Source: Microbulbifer sp. HZ11 (GTDB taxonomy: Bacteria; Pseudomonadota; Gammaproteobacteria; Pseudomonadales; Cellvibrionaceae). Taken from it: a stretch of DNA of 64,000 nt. Location of the stretch: contig NZ_JELR01000002.1 of NCBI RefSeq assembly GCF_000708675.1, positions 868,001 to 932,000 of the forward strand. The letters run 5' to 3'. Position numbers and translations under genes: made by a program. Below are positions 17,573 to 27,770 of the stretch, piece by piece; position 1 is the stretch's first letter, and every line of letters begins with the position of its first letter. The notes under the pieces are model-generated. The model made no database searches and had not been told where the DNA came from. It saw only the letters and a program-made list of their open reading frames with translations.

Positions 17573-18184
17573 ATGGGAATCGACGTTGCACCGCGCCTTC
17601 CGCACAAGGCAGTCATCAACGGCGTCTACGAAACCAACAAAGTACTGCTGAATATCGGGCAAGACCGGGTCGTCAAGCGCTTCAAGACCCGCTCCAAAAC
17701 CCACCGGCGCCGCTACTGTACCGAGAAAGAAGCGCTAAACCGGCTGCGCCATATTCGGGCAATTCCCAGCTTACTCCATAGCGACGACAGGTTATTTACC
17801 CTGGAAATGTCGCGCCTGCCAGGCGAATCCACGAAGCGGTTAAACCCGGATAACCTGCGGCAACTCGGCAGAATCGTTGAGCAAATGCTGGATGCCGGGG
17901 TTGCCCGACATTCCATGCCGGTGCGCGATATTGTCGTCGACCAGAAGGGCCGGCTCGGACTGGTAGATTTTGAACGGGCGACACTGCGTCCCGCTTACTG
18001 GCGGCCGGACTGGCCAATCGCCACGCTGGTGGCACGCTACCATCTGTACCGCCTGATTCAGGAGCACCAGCCACAACTGCTGAGCGCAAAGCAGGCACGC
18101 CTGGTAGCGATCGGTGCACGCCTCAGAGGCGCTGTCGCATTTATTCACACCCTGACCAAACGCAAGTCTGCGGGTATCAGTTGA
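17573..18184 (+). CDS. Small protein-kinase-fold protein with an altered catalytic loop
   Basis: A 203-residue protein with the plan of a minimal eukaryotic-type kinase, similar to lipopolysaccharide-core kinases and RIO-like proteins. Lys35 in 'DRVVKRFKTR' fits the ATP lysine, Glu52 in 'TEKEALNRL' the helix-C glutamate, 'FTLEMSRLPG' the hinge, and Asp132 in 'LGLVDFERA' the metal-binding DFG-type aspartate. The catalytic loop reads 'HSMPVRDIVVD', so the standard HxD...N is changed. It may be a weak kinase or a pseudokinase. RBS AGGGA. Its end overlaps the converging AraC gene by eight bases. Confidence 0.65.
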   Translation: MGIDVAPRLPHKAVINGVYETNKVLLNIGQDRVVKRFKTRSKTHRRRYCTEKEALNRLRHIRAIPSLLHSDDRLFTLEMSRLPGESTKRLNPDNLRQLGRIVEQMLDAGVARHSMPVRDIVVDQKGRLGLVDFERATLRPAYWRPDWPIATLVARYHLYRLIQEHQPQLLSAKQARLVAIGARLRGAVAFIHTLTKRKSAGIS

Positions 18185-19082
18185 CGTTCTGAGCCCGGTA
18201 TTGCTTTGGACTCACACCGAACTGCTGATGGAAACGTCGGCTGAAGTGACTGAGGTGGCGATATCCCAGATCGAAACAGACCCGGGTCACCGACTCTCCG
18301 CGCGCGAGCCGGTCTCTTGCCGACTGCATGCGTAAATGTTGCTGAAATTCAGCCGGAGTGCACCCCAGGTGCCGCTTGAACTCCGTGTAAAAACGGCTGC
18401 GGCTCATACAGGCGAGCTTGCTGAGCTGCTCAATATCCAGCGGCAGATCCAGGTGAGACTGCAGATAATGAACCGCCGCACCCAACCCGTTTACCTCTGG
18501 ATTGTTTTCGCACACCTTCAGTAAGAAAGTGCGCATCTGTTCCCGCAACATTCGCACCACCAGCTCACTCACCCCCAGGTCTACCAGAAAATCCCGATCG
18601 GCGGTGTTCTCCGTGAAGGTGGTGACCAGCCGCTGCAACAGCTCCTGAGTCGCGTGGCTGTGCTGGGTGTGTATGAGCGAATCCGGGCGATAGCGCCAGT
18701 CTTCAAACTCCCGCTGGACAGGGGCGACACTGTTCAGCTTCGAACAGATACTCTCCACTCGTTCGCGGGCTATCTCGATGGTGAGACAAGAGGTGGGCGA
18801 CTCCATGCGCGCATCGGGAAAATCGATTTCCACATGCTCCCCCGGCGCCATTACGAACGATTCCCGAGGCAGGAATTCCGCATCATAACTGTTGTGCGCA
18901 TGCATGATTTTGCGGCCGGTGATCATGCCGCAATACAGAAGTTCACCGGCAGACAGGCCAACACGTTCCGCCGGAAGGTAAGTGTCGTAGACACTGAGTT
19001 CAGAACTGGGGCCAGCAAAGGATACCCGGTTCTCGATCAACTCGCGGGGCTGTTGCCGACCGCGGACCATCGCTTCAGTCAT
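18177..19082 (-). CDS. AraC-family regulator beside an aldehyde dehydrogenase gene
   Basis: A 301-residue regulator. The N-terminal 190 residues form a cupin-like sensor similar to EutR/AraC_N types ('YDAEFLPRESFVMAPGEHVEIDFP'), and residues about 200-301 are the DNA-binding domain with 'IEQLSKLACMSRSRFYTEFKRHLG' and 'VTRVCFDLGYRHLSHFSRRFHQQFG'. It is divergent from the aldehyde dehydrogenase gene at 19317, with 234 bp between, so the likely target is that gene. Inducer unknown (an alcohol or aldehyde is plausible). The start is uncertain: a second ATG four codons in is possible and neither has a strong ribosome-binding site. Confidence 0.88.
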   Translation of the reverse strand: MTEAMVRGRQQPRELIENRVSFAGPSSELSVYDTYLPAERVGLSAGELLYCGMITGRKIMHAHNSYDAEFLPRESFVMAPGEHVEIDFPDARMESPTSCLTIEIARERVESICSKLNSVAPVQREFEDWRYRPDSLIHTQHSHATQELLQRLVTTFTENTADRDFLVDLGVSELVVRMLREQMRTFLLKVCENNPEVNGLGAAVHYLQSHLDLPLDIEQLSKLACMSRSRFYTEFKRHLGCTPAEFQQHLRMQSARDRLARGESVTRVCFDLGYRHLSHFSRRFHQQFGVSPKQYRAQNVN

Positions 19083-19316
19083 ATTTTTATTATCGCGTTG
19101 TGATGTGTTGCAGACACTGGATTCTGGATCAACGGATCTGTACTCAGAAGAAAGTACACCGCTGCCAGAGCCACTATTTTCATTCCTCGATCACACAAAA
19201 ACAGGAATCAGCAACCGGAATCAATCACCGGTTTTCTAGATTACTCCCCGCACCACAAGATAACAACGCAGCCAGGGGCGGAGAACAGAATAACCAGCTC
19301 AATGAGGAATTCAGCG

Positions 19317-20837
19317 ATGATCTATGCACAGCCCGGACAGGATGGCGCCCTTGTCAACTTTAAGCCCCGTTACGAAAACTTTATCGGCGGAGAGTGGGTC
19401 GCCCCGGTGGAACGGGACTACATGGAAAACGTTTCGCCGGTGACCGGCGAAGCCTTCTGCGAAGTACCCCGATCCAGTGCCGCCGACATTGAATTGGCCC
19501 TGGACGCCGCACACGCCGCCAAAGATGCCTGGGGTAAAACCCCCGCCGCAGAACGCGCCAACCTACTGCTGAGGATTGCTGACCGCATCGAACAGAACCT
19601 GGAAGCCCTCGCTGTGGCGGAAACCTGGGACAACGGCAAAGCGGTGCGGGAAACCCTCGCCGCGGACATCCCGCTTTGTGTCGATCACTTCCGCTACTTT
19701 GCCGGCTGCCTGCGCGCCCAGGAAGGCAGCATGGCGGAGCTGGACGAACACACGGTTGCCTACCATATCCACGAACCCCTCGGTGTGGTGGGCCAGATCA
19801 TTCCGTGGAACTTCCCCATACTAATGGCGGCGTGGAAACTGGCCCCGGCACTCGCTGCCGGCAACTGCGTGGTATTGAAACCCGCCGAGCAGACTCCGGT
19901 TTCAATTCTGGTCATGATGGAGATGATCAGCGATCTTATTCCCCCGGGCGTGATCAACATCGTCAACGGTGTGGGCGACGAAGCGGGCCAGGCCCTCGCC
20001 ACCAGTACCCGCATCGCCAAGATCGCGTTTACCGGGTCCACCGCCGTCGGCGGGCATATTCTCAAGTGCGCCGCAGACAACCTGATCCCCTCCACCGTGG
20101 AGCTCGGTGGCAAGTCCCCCAATATCTACTTTGCCGATGTGATGCAGCAGGAAGAGGCCTACATCAACAAGTGCGCCGAGGGCCTGGTGCTGGCCTTCTT
20201 CAATCAGGGCGAAGTGTGTACCTGCCCGTCCCGCGCACTGATTCAGGAATCGATTTATGACGATTTCATGCAGCACGTGCTCGCCCGCACCCGCACCATC
20301 GTGCGCGGAAACCCGTTGGATACGGAAACCCAGGTGGGCGCACAGGCATCGCTGGAACAGTTCGACAAGATCATGACCTATATCGAGATCGGTCAGCGCG
20401 AAGGGGCGGAAGTCATCTTCGGCGGCGGGGCAGAGAATCTGGGCGGGGATCTGCAGAAAGGCTTCTATGTGCAACCCACCCTGCTGAAGGGGCACAACCA
20501 GATGCGCATTTTCCAGGAGGAAATCTTCGGCCCGGTGGTGGGCGTCACCACCTTTAAAGACGAAGCGGAAGCGCTGGCCATCGCCAACGATACCGAATAC
20601 GGTCTCGGCGCCGGTGTCTGGACCCGGGACATGAACCTCGCCTACCGCATGGGGCGCAATATCCAGGCGGGCCGGGTGTGGACCAATTGCTACCACCAGT
20701 ACCCGGCCCACGCGGCCTTTGGCGGCTACAAAAAATCCGGTATCGGGCGCGAGACCCACAAGCGCGCACTGGAGCACTACCAGCAAACCAAAAACCTGCT
20801 TGTCAGTTACGACACCAACCCGCTGGGTTTCTTCTAA
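19317..20837 (+). CDS. NAD-dependent aldehyde dehydrogenase, ExaC/AldB type
   Basis: A 506-residue ALDH-superfamily enzyme oxidising aldehydes to acids. Visible motifs are the NAD-binding '[19 protein letters not shown]', 'FTGSTAVGG', the catalytic-glutamate motif '[15 protein letters not shown]', and the nucleophile region '[15 protein letters not shown]'. The high similarity in style to ExaC/AldB (acetaldehyde or related substrates) and the adjacent AraC gene resemble the Pseudomonas ethanol-oxidation arrangement, but no PQQ alcohol dehydrogenase is in the window. Start at ATG 19317 with GAGGAA nine nt upstream. Followed by a terminator. Confidence 0.92.
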   Translation: MIYAQPGQDGALVNFKPRYENFIGGEWVAPVERDYMENVSPVTGEAFCEVPRSSAADIELALDAAHAAKDAWGKTPAAERANLLLRIADRIEQNLEALAVAETWDNGKAVRETLAADIPLCVDHFRYFAGCLRAQEGSMAELDEHTVAYHIHEPLGVVGQIIPWNFPILMAAWKLAPALAAGNCVVLKPAEQTPVSILVMMEMISDLIPPGVINIVNGVGDEAGQALATSTRIAKIAFTGSTAVGGHILKCAADNLIPSTVELGGKSPNIYFADVMQQEEAYINKCAEGLVLAFFNQGEVCTCPSRALIQESIYDDFMQHVLARTRTIVRGNPLDTETQVGAQASLEQFDKIMTYIEIGQREGAEVIFGGGAENLGGDLQKGFYVQPTLLKGHNQMRIFQEEIFGPVVGVTTFKDEAEALAIANDTEYGLGAGVWTRDMNLAYRMGRNIQAGRVWTNCYHQYPAHAAFGGYKKSGIGRETHKRALEHYQQTKNLLVSYDTNPLGFF

Positions 20838-20883
20838 CCTGGCAGCCCGTCCCCATTGCGGGACCCATCCTGTGAGACATTGC

Positions 20884-20907
20884 GGGGAGCGCCGGCTCCC
20901 CTTTTTT
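20884..20907 (+). terminator. Rho-independent terminator after the aldehyde dehydrogenase
   Basis: Stem ggggagc/gctcccc with a GCCG loop followed by six T, 46 nt after the stop codon. Confidence 0.92.
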
Positions 20908-21237
20908 GTGCCCATGCACTAAGCGATATCAGCCCACCCAGAGCCAATTCAAACGGTTGCTCACACGATTACTCCAACGCCAGTGGGCGACTATTCCCCT
21001 GGCGGGAGAATGCTGTAAGCGATTTGTAATAGGGTGACAAAGTGTGCGCCAAGAATGAATTACGCGACACAATTGAGACATGCATTGCATTTTGACTGCC
21101 AACCGATGCACAGCATTTGATCGCCCTACGTACCTATTGGTAAAACAACGCGCAATGCGAATTGCAACCAATTCCAGTAAATCAGTCAGGCCATGATGGT
21201 ACCAAGGTACCACTTACTTCACGTTCAGGATCAATCC
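20908..21237. other. Intergenic region upstream of the lipase-like gene
   Basis: About 330 bp, slightly A+T-richer than the flanks. It must carry the promoter of the gene at 21238. No RNA gene or repeat was recognised. Confidence 0.4.
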
Positions 21238-22311
21238 GTGTTCAAACCAAAACTCATTATTATCCACGGTATGGGTCAACATACCGCGGACAGCTTCAAG
21301 GAGGAATTTGTAGAGGGTTGCCGCTCCGCCTTCAGTCTCTACGATGCATTTAGGGGAACCTCACCGGAACATTTTGTCGAGATAATCCCGGTTACTTACA
21401 GTGACCTGGTAGACGACTACCGGCTGCCGGTTGCCACCTCAACAGGGTCCTTCCGCGAAGCCATCGAGTCCATTCCCGAGATCCGCACACAACTGCTTCC
21501 CGGCGCGGAGGCCGCGTTCAGTGCCCTGGAAAAAGATGACAGCAACACCCCCCTTTTGAAAACCCACGGCCTCGACGCCTTTCTGTATCGCTACACCCGC
21601 CTCGGGCAGATCGCCAGGGAGCGCCTCGGCCGTGCCATTGCCCACGCCGCGCGCACTATCCACGGCGGAGTACAGAATGTGCATGTGCTGGCCCATTCCC
21701 TGGGCACTGCGGTACTCCACGACACCCTGAGCCAACTCTACACCCCGCCACCAACCCTGGCGGACCTCGGCAATCTCGACACCAGCCACCACAAACTCGG
21801 CAGTGTGCATATGGTCGCCAATATCAGTCGTTTGATGGAATCCTCGATAAAGGTCAACCAATCACTGGTAAAACCTTCAAACAGCGGCTGCATGTACAAC
21901 TATCGGGAATATCGTCATCGCTACGATCCCATTACCTGGGCGAGGCCGTTTAACCCCAAGAACGATGGGCGCTGGATATCCAGCGGCGACTGGCAATTTA
22001 TTGCCTACAAGCTGCTTGAGTTTGACGAAGTGACAGATGAATACGGCAATACGCACAAGCTGCACAATTACCTGAATAACCCTCTGGTGCATCGGGAACT
22101 GTTCAAGCTCGCCTTCGGTATCGAATTTGACGAGGAACAGACTGCCCAGGGAGACGACCGCTATTTCTGCCAGACCCGCAATCAGATAACCGAGTATCTA
22201 CAGGCGGCATTTTCCGACCTGCGCAACCTCAACAGTATCGACGGCATGATTCACGCCGCCGCCGAACTGAAAGGCTTTGTAGAACAGCGCGGGGGGCAGT
22301 TCCACCTGTAA
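21238..22311 (+). CDS. Alpha/beta-hydrolase, lipase-like
   Basis: A 357-residue cytoplasmic hydrolase candidate. The N-terminal strand leads to 'IIIHGMGQHTADSF', an oxyanion-type HG motif, and the nucleophile elbow is 'VHVLAHSLGTAVLHD' (GxSxG variant AHSLG). Further family features are weak, and the substrate is unknown; similar proteins are annotated as lipases or esterases. I prefer the GTG start at 21238, which has AGGA seven nt upstream and begins directly at the first strand; ATGs at 21193/21196 would add 14-15 residues with no ribosome-binding site. It converges on the M16 peptidase gene. Confidence 0.65.
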   Translation: MFKPKLIIIHGMGQHTADSFKEEFVEGCRSAFSLYDAFRGTSPEHFVEIIPVTYSDLVDDYRLPVATSTGSFREAIESIPEIRTQLLPGAEAAFSALEKDDSNTPLLKTHGLDAFLYRYTRLGQIARERLGRAIAHAARTIHGGVQNVHVLAHSLGTAVLHDTLSQLYTPPPTLADLGNLDTSHHKLGSVHMVANISRLMESSIKVNQSLVKPSNSGCMYNYREYRHRYDPITWARPFNPKNDGRWISSGDWQFIAYKLLEFDEVTDEYGNTHKLHNYLNNPLVHRELFKLAFGIEFDEEQTAQGDDRYFCQTRNQITEYLQAAFSDLRNLNSIDGMIHAAAELKGFVEQRGGQFHL

Positions 22312-22383
22312 GCGACGTTCACCTAACGGAGAAAACTGCTCCCGACGAGCCCAATGTCCTGGCCACAGGGAGCAGGAGCGCGA

Positions 22384-25272
22384 TCAGGATTCGCTATTTT
22401 CCAGCAGCTTGACCTCCCCCATTTCCAGCGCCTCCAGCGCTGCCAATTGGGTCGCGCGGTCGCCGACTACCACCCAGATCATAGAGCCCGGTTGCAGGTA
22501 CGACTGGGCAATTTTCTGCACTTTCGGGATCGTCATATTTTTCGCGATAGTCTCGCGCTCGCGCACGTAATCTGCCGGCCAGCCGAACTCACTCATATTT
22601 TCCAGCAAGCCCAGTTTCGCACGCGCGGTCTCAAAGGCGCGGGTGTTGGCACGCACCAGATACGAACGCGAGACCTCCAGGTCTTTTTCCGTATAAGTCG
22701 GACCGTACTGCTTGAGAATATCGCCGATCAGCTGCACCGATTCGGCGGTCACGTTGGCGCGCACACCGGTGCCAATAGAAAACTGCCCCACGGTCTTATC
22801 GCCACTGAAACTGGAGCGAACGCCATAGGTATAACCCTTGCTCTCACGCAGCTCCTGAGTCAGGCGCGAGGCAAAGCCGCCACCGCCGAGAATGTAATTG
22901 GTGAACACCGCCGGGTAATAATCTTCCGATACCACCGGCATTGCCAGGCGACCAATCCGCAACACCGACTGTTTGGAACCGGGCACATCCACAAAGTAAA
23001 TACCCGGCTTGGCGGGCTCGGATTTCGGATCGGGAATGCTTACCGGCTTTGCCGGCCAGCTCTTCGCCAGCTGCTCCGCCACCGCGAGAAAATCCCCCTC
23101 GGCAATATCCCCCACCACATGTGCCCGCGCCACCGAGGGTGACAGATAGTCTTTGTAGTAAGCCTTGAGATCATCCATGGTGATGGCCGCCACGGACGCC
23201 TCGGTGCCCAGGCCGCTATAAGCGCGAATGCTGTCCTTGCCGTACAGAAGTTTTCCGTAGACGCGGCTGGCAATGGCATTGGGCTCTGCCTGCGCCCGCT
23301 TGATCTGGCTGACAACGCCCTTCTTCGCCAGTACCAGTTCCTTCTCGTCCCAGCGGGGCTCCAGCAACATCTCCTGCAACAGCGCAAACACCTCGCTGAA
23401 ATTCCGCGCCAGAGTAGTCACATCAAAGCGGAAAGATTCCTGCCCGGCGGAAACACTGATATTCGCACCCAGCTTCTGTACCGCGGTTTCCAGTTCTTCC
23501 GGTGTGCGGTTTTTGGTACCGCGCTCCATCAGCATAGCGGTGAGATTGGCCACGCCGGTTTTATCGATACGCTCCTGCAGCTGGCCACCGTCAATCACCA
23601 AGCTGAATGTCACCGTGGGCACCTCGCTGTTTTCGATACCGAAAACCTCGATGCCATTGGACAGCGCCGCCTGCCATACATCCGGCACCGTGGTCTGGGC
23701 CGGCTCACCGTAGTCAGGTTCTTTTGAACGGTCAAAACTCGATGGTGTCTTTTCATAATCGGCACTGGCGGAGGCATCGAACTGCCCCTCAGCACCGCTC
23801 ACGATTTTCTCTTCCACCACTTCCGCGACGGTGGAATCCGACAGCGCCAGAGCCTTCTCCCCCTTGGGTACAAAGCTCGTCGCCACGAAGGGCTTGTCCT
23901 TGATGTAGGTGTCGTAGACCCGTTTTACATCCTCGGCGGTCACCGCCAGCAGACGGTCAATATCCTGACTCACGTAACCCGGGTCGTTTGCATAAATCTG
24001 ATACTGGGCGAGCTGGAATCCCTTGCCCAGCACACTGGACAGGCTGTTGTAAAACGCCACTTCCTGGCCGGCCTTGATACGCTCCAGGTCTTCCTCGGCG
24101 ATACCCTCTTTTTCAAACAGCGCAAATCCTTTTTCGATACCCGCGTACACCGCGTCCAGATCACCACCGGCAAAGGCCTGCACCGACAACTGCAACTGCC
24201 CGGCCAGTTCCGATTCGTAGGCATACATGGATACGCTCGCGGTCAGCTGCTCATCCTCTACCAGTACCCGGTACAGGGGCGCGCGCTTGCCGTAGGCCAG
24301 GTATTGCGAAAGCACCGCCAGTGGATAACTGTCTGCGCTATACCGGGGCACCGTGGGCCAGGCCATGGTCAGCTGCGGCAGGCGCGCGAAATTATCTTCG
24401 TAATACAGCCGCTTGGTTTCCTTCAGTTCGGCGGGCTGTTTGGGCGCCCGCTCCACCGTCTCCCCTTCGGGGATCTCGTCGAAGTATTTATGCACCAGCG
24501 CCTTCGCCTGCTTGGGATCGAAATCCCCCGCCACCACCAGTGTCACATTGTTGGGCACATACCAGCGGCGGAAAAAGGTCTTCACATCGTCCAGCGTGGC
24601 GTTCTGTACATCCTCCAGTGAACCGATCACCTGCCAGCTGTAAGGGTGCCCCTGGGGGTACAGATTGCTGTCGATCACATACTGGGTATGACCATAGGGA
24701 CGGTTATCCATACCCTGGCGCTTCTCGTTCTTAACAACCTGCTTTTCCTTCGCCAACACCGGCTCGGTTACCGTATTGATAAACCAGCCCAGCTTGTCCG
24801 CCTCTGCCCACAGCATCTTCTCCAGCGCATCCTTCGGTACCGTCTGGTAGTAATTGGTGACATCCCGCGACGTAGAACCATTCGCCCCCGCCCCGCCAAT
24901 CCTCGCACTCATCGCATCCAGCCCGCCCTTGCCCAGGTTCTCCGACTCGAGAAACAGCAGGTGCTCGAATAGATGGGCAAAGCCAGTACGGCCCTCCTTC
25001 TCCCGCGCCGAACCTACGTGGGCAGTGAGCGACACCGCCACTACCGGGTCGGAGCGGTCGATGTGGAAGAGGACGTTGAGGCCGTTGTCGAGCTGGAACT
25101 GTTCGTACTCGATGGCGAAATCGGGTTTTGGGACGTCTTTAGAGGGAGTGTCGGTTTCGCTGGCCGACTGCGCCTTTTGCTCGGGTTCCGGTTGCGAGCG
25201 GTCGCAGCCTGATAGGGCCGCGATGGAAAGTGTGATCACAAGTGCCAGGGGAACAGACAGATTGCGGGGCAT
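22384..25272 (-). CDS. M16 family zinc metallopeptidase, two-domain lipoprotein
   Basis: A 962-residue insulinase/pitrilysin-family peptidase. A signal peptide ends in lipobox LSGC (Cys23), so it is anchored as a lipoprotein in the periplasm. The first M16 half carries the inverted zinc motif HLFEH at 100-104; the second half (from about 520) lacks such a motif, as usual for the non-catalytic partner domain, and ends with 'GGGGFASRLTQELRESKGYTYG', the conserved R...Y substrate-binding motif. Such proteins degrade or process peptides in the envelope. The gene stands alone; no terminator was found downstream. Confidence 0.93.
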   Translation of the reverse strand: MPRNLSVPLALVITLSIAALSGCDRSQPEPEQKAQSASETDTPSKDVPKPDFAIEYEQFQLDNGLNVLFHIDRSDPVVAVSLTAHVGSAREKEGRTGFAHLFEHLLFLESENLGKGGLDAMSARIGGAGANGSTSRDVTNYYQTVPKDALEKMLWAEADKLGWFINTVTEPVLAKEKQVVKNEKRQGMDNRPYGHTQYVIDSNLYPQGHPYSWQVIGSLEDVQNATLDDVKTFFRRWYVPNNVTLVVAGDFDPKQAKALVHKYFDEIPEGETVERAPKQPAELKETKRLYYEDNFARLPQLTMAWPTVPRYSADSYPLAVLSQYLAYGKRAPLYRVLVEDEQLTASVSMYAYESELAGQLQLSVQAFAGGDLDAVYAGIEKGFALFEKEGIAEEDLERIKAGQEVAFYNSLSSVLGKGFQLAQYQIYANDPGYVSQDIDRLLAVTAEDVKRVYDTYIKDKPFVATSFVPKGEKALALSDSTVAEVVEEKIVSGAEGQFDASASADYEKTPSSFDRSKEPDYGEPAQTTVPDVWQAALSNGIEVFGIENSEVPTVTFSLVIDGGQLQERIDKTGVANLTAMLMERGTKNRTPEELETAVQKLGANISVSAGQESFRFDVTTLARNFSEVFALLQEMLLEPRWDEKELVLAKKGVVSQIKRAQAEPNAIASRVYGKLLYGKDSIRAYSGLGTEASVAAITMDDLKAYYKDYLSPSVARAHVVGDIAEGDFLAVAEQLAKSWPAKPVSIPDPKSEPAKPGIYFVDVPGSKQSVLRIGRLAMPVVSEDYYPAVFTNYILGGGGFASRLTQELRESKGYTYGVRSSFSGDKTVGQFSIGTGVRANVTAESVQLIGDILKQYGPTYTEKDLEVSRSYLVRANTRAFETARAKLGLLENMSEFGWPADYVRERETIAKNMTIPKVQKIAQSYLQPGSMIWVVVGDRATQLAALEALEMGEVKLLENSES

Positions 25273-25789
25273 GGGGCATTCCTTTGCGTGGTTATACAGA
25301 GGAAGATAGCAGGAGTGGTGAGTTTGAGCGACAGGGTGTCGGGGCTTAGGTTAAATTGGGTACAGATGATGGAGGGATGGCTTTAGGGCGGCCTCGTCTA
25401 GAAAGACCATAAAACCGCACCAGATAAATGCTAACGAGCATTTATAAAGCCGACGAGAAAACCCATACCGCGAAAGCTCTCACTAACTAGTTATGCTCAA
25501 GCACCCAAATTGCACACAGTAAGTGAGTACAAGCTTATAAAATTACAACAAATTACATCACCTCGCTAGCCGCAAGCCAACATGCTATAAAAAGCGACAT
25601 CAAAAAGCATATCAGCCGGACATCGATGAACACCCAATCATCCAGCGCAAGTAAAAGCATTTTAAGTCTAGTTTAAATTTATCCGCCGAAAATAAAATAA
25701 CAGATTTAACGAAGACTGTACTTCACCCTCTATTCATGAGCGCACTTTAAGTTTGTCAACAATCATGAGTACACAACGAATCGTCAGAC
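25273..25789. other. A+T-rich intergenic region at the edge of an accessory segment
   Basis: About 515 bp without a supported gene. Base composition shifts near 25400 from the GC-rich chromosome average to markedly A+T-rich, and the following gene shares this. A perfect 9-bp hairpin, ataaatgct-AACG-agcatttat, lies at 25424-25445. No integrase, tRNA or attC core could be identified. Confidence 0.55.
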
Positions 25790-26647
25790 ATGTCAAAGAC
25801 CCTATATAAATACTTGTCATTAGACAATAAAGTCAAGCTAGACAGGTTTTTTAAAATCCTCAATGGCGAAATATTCCTTGCATCGCCCAACACCTTTAAC
25901 GATCCGTTTGAACTATCTCCAAATATCTCAATGCCGAAAAGCAGAGAGATTTATGAATATTTTGAAAACGACAGATCAATAAAACTCAACAAAAGTCAAA
26001 AAGAAATTATTACGAACATGGCAAACCAGGAGTTTTTAAAAGAAAGCTCCTCTCTTGCCACCGAAAATTGGTTAAATCGATTTGGAATTTTATGCCTTAC
26101 AGAGGAACCGAACAACTTATTAATGTGGGCACACTATGGAGATTCTCATCGAGGGGTTTGCATTGGGTTTGACTCGAGCTCAAAATTTTTCTCTTCGGCG
26201 AATAAGATTGCCTATGAAAAAATACGACCATCTTTGCCTTTTAATCCAGGCAAAAATAAAACAGATAACTCTCTAAAAAAAACATTCTTAACAAAGTCTA
26301 TAGACTGGTCATATGAAAAAGAGTGGAGAATAGTAAAGCGTGAAGCGAAAGAAGATGAACTCAATTATTACAAGAGAATTTACAAAGAATCCCCAGAAAA
26401 AGAAGACGAAATACTTCAGATCCTGCTTGACAGTGGAGGACCAGGCCTTTATGAATTCAGCAAGAGCTCCATCAGAAACATCTACCTAGGCTCTAGAATT
26501 TCTGACTCGATAAAAGAGGATGTAATTGCCTTCGTCGAAGAAAGAATCCCATCAGTTAAAATTTTTCAATTATCCCTTGACAGAAAGTACTTCCTTCTAA
26601 ACAAAGAGAAAATTCAGCGCAAAAATCAATCACTTGCGAAGGGCTAG
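25790..26647 (+). CDS. DUF2971 family protein
   Basis: A 285-residue cytoplasmic protein of the DUF2971 family, recognised from 'LYKYLSLD...GEIFLASPNTFNDPFE' at the N terminus and 'LTEEPNNLLMWAHYGDSHRGVCIGFD' and 'WSYEKEWRIV' in the middle. The family is common on mobile elements and in defence-rich islands, but its activity is unknown. The gene is strongly A+T-rich with Lys/Asn/Ile-rich codon use, unlike the genes on either side, so it was probably acquired by transfer. The next gene starts 43 nt later on the same strand. Confidence 0.82.
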   Translation: MSKTLYKYLSLDNKVKLDRFFKILNGEIFLASPNTFNDPFELSPNISMPKSREIYEYFENDRSIKLNKSQKEIITNMANQEFLKESSSLATENWLNRFGILCLTEEPNNLLMWAHYGDSHRGVCIGFDSSSKFFSSANKIAYEKIRPSLPFNPGKNKTDNSLKKTFLTKSIDWSYEKEWRIVKREAKEDELNYYKRIYKESPEKEDEILQILLDSGGPGLYEFSKSSIRNIYLGSRISDSIKEDVIAFVEERIPSVKIFQLSLDRKYFLLNKEKIQRKNQSLAKG

Positions 26648-26690
26648 TGCGAGGGCAAGAGGTCAAATCTTGACATAACAGTATAAAACC

Positions 26691-27464
26691 ATGAACTTCG
26701 ATCCACTTATCAGTCAAGCATTTTCAATAGCCCAATGGCTTATCCCCATCGCCCTGATCGCCGCGATCATAAAATCTCCTTGGTTCAAAGGTCTCTGGGG
26801 CGAGGCGCTGGTCAATTTCTTCGGCTGGCTGCTACTGCCATCCGGGACTTACCGGCGACTGCACGACGTAACGCTATGCACACCAGACGGCACCACACAG
26901 ATAGATCATATCTTCGTGTCCCGCTTTGGTATTTTCGTGATAGAAACCAAGAATATGCAGGGCTGGATATTTGGCAGTGAACGCCAGGCGCAGTGGACCC
27001 AGAAGATCTACAAGAAATCATTCAGGTTCCAGAACCCTCTCAGGCAGAACTACAAGCACGTTAAAGCGCTGGAGGCACTGCTTGATGTAACACCGGATGT
27101 TATTCACTCGGTGGTAGTCTTTGCTGGTAACAGCACCTTTAAAACACCGATGCCTGCCAATGTCAGCAAGGAAGGCGGATATATCCGCTATATCAAATCC
27201 TTCACCACCCCGGTTCTTACTGAAGATGAAGTCGAGATAGTTATCGGTAGGATTCAGTCGGGGCGACTCGCACCCACGCGGGAAACCCACACGCAGCATG
27301 TAGAACAGCTAAAGGCCCGCAGCCATCCGGATGCCAAACGGATCTGTCCGAAATGTGGCAGCAAAATGGTCAAGCGGACAAGCAAGCGGGGACCGAATGC
27401 GGGTAGTCAGTTCTGGGGTTGTTCGTCATTTCCCAAATGTAGGGGCACGCTCGCTGCCAATTGA
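26691..27464 (+). CDS. NERD-domain nuclease-like protein with a C-terminal topoisomerase-type zinc ribbon
   Basis: A 257-residue protein. Residues 1-28 contain a hydrophobic segment ('IAQWLIPIALIAAII') that may anchor it in the membrane. Residues about 40-150 are the NERD (nuclease-related) domain, with the D...ExK-type site visible in 'TQIDHIFVSRFGIFVIETKN'. Residues about 215-257 form a zinc ribbon with CPKC and C...C ('FWGCSSFPKCRGTL') like those at the ends of topoisomerase I. It may process DNA. GC is closer to the chromosomal average than the preceding DUF2971 gene. A decayed second copy lies at about 31505-31722. Confidence 0.85.
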   Translation: MNFDPLISQAFSIAQWLIPIALIAAIIKSPWFKGLWGEALVNFFGWLLLPSGTYRRLHDVTLCTPDGTTQIDHIFVSRFGIFVIETKNMQGWIFGSERQAQWTQKIYKKSFRFQNPLRQNYKHVKALEALLDVTPDVIHSVVVFAGNSTFKTPMPANVSKEGGYIRYIKSFTTPVLTEDEVEIVIGRIQSGRLAPTRETHTQHVEQLKARSHPDAKRICPKCGSKMVKRTSKRGPNAGSQFWGCSSFPKCRGTLAAN

Positions 27465-27770
27465 TCCCTTTCAGAACCGGTTTTTCAGGTGGAAAACACT
27501 AGGCCCCGCTTCACTATAAACTCGGAGCGCGGAGAACCAATGCGCCACCATATCTCTAGAATTTCACTTTCTCACTGCCGGCCGTGAGTATCGGGTTACG
27601 TGGTTACAAGTCTGTCATTGCCCTATAGAATAGTCTGAGTCGTATAGCTGTCAGCGCCATTCTCACAATGGCAAGCATCCTTCACCGGCAGCACGCTGAT
27701 GCGACCGCCTGCACCTGCCGAGACAGGTGTCCGGCGCACAATATCAACAATAACGAAAAGGGCTATTTAC
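27465..27770. other. Intergenic region
   Basis: About 305 bp between the NERD gene and the anchored protein gene at 27771. A frame continues upstream of 27771, but the ATG at 27771 has the ribosome-binding site AAGGG, so the rest is treated as non-coding. Nothing else recognised. Confidence 0.4.

Noticed and set aside
19902-20915. 337-codon frame antisense to the aldehyde dehydrogenase, extending through the terminator
   Set aside because: The forward frame has complete ALDH motifs; the antisense product has no recognisable domain and crosses the terminator hairpin.
22354-23142. 262-codon + strand frame inside the M16 peptidase gene
   Set aside because: Antisense shadow of a well-conserved peptidase gene.
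25424-25445. Hairpin with TAACGAGCATTTATA, considered as an integron attC site
   Set aside because: The RYYYAAC/GTTRRRY core pair could not be matched, no second site was seen between the small genes, and no integrase was found.
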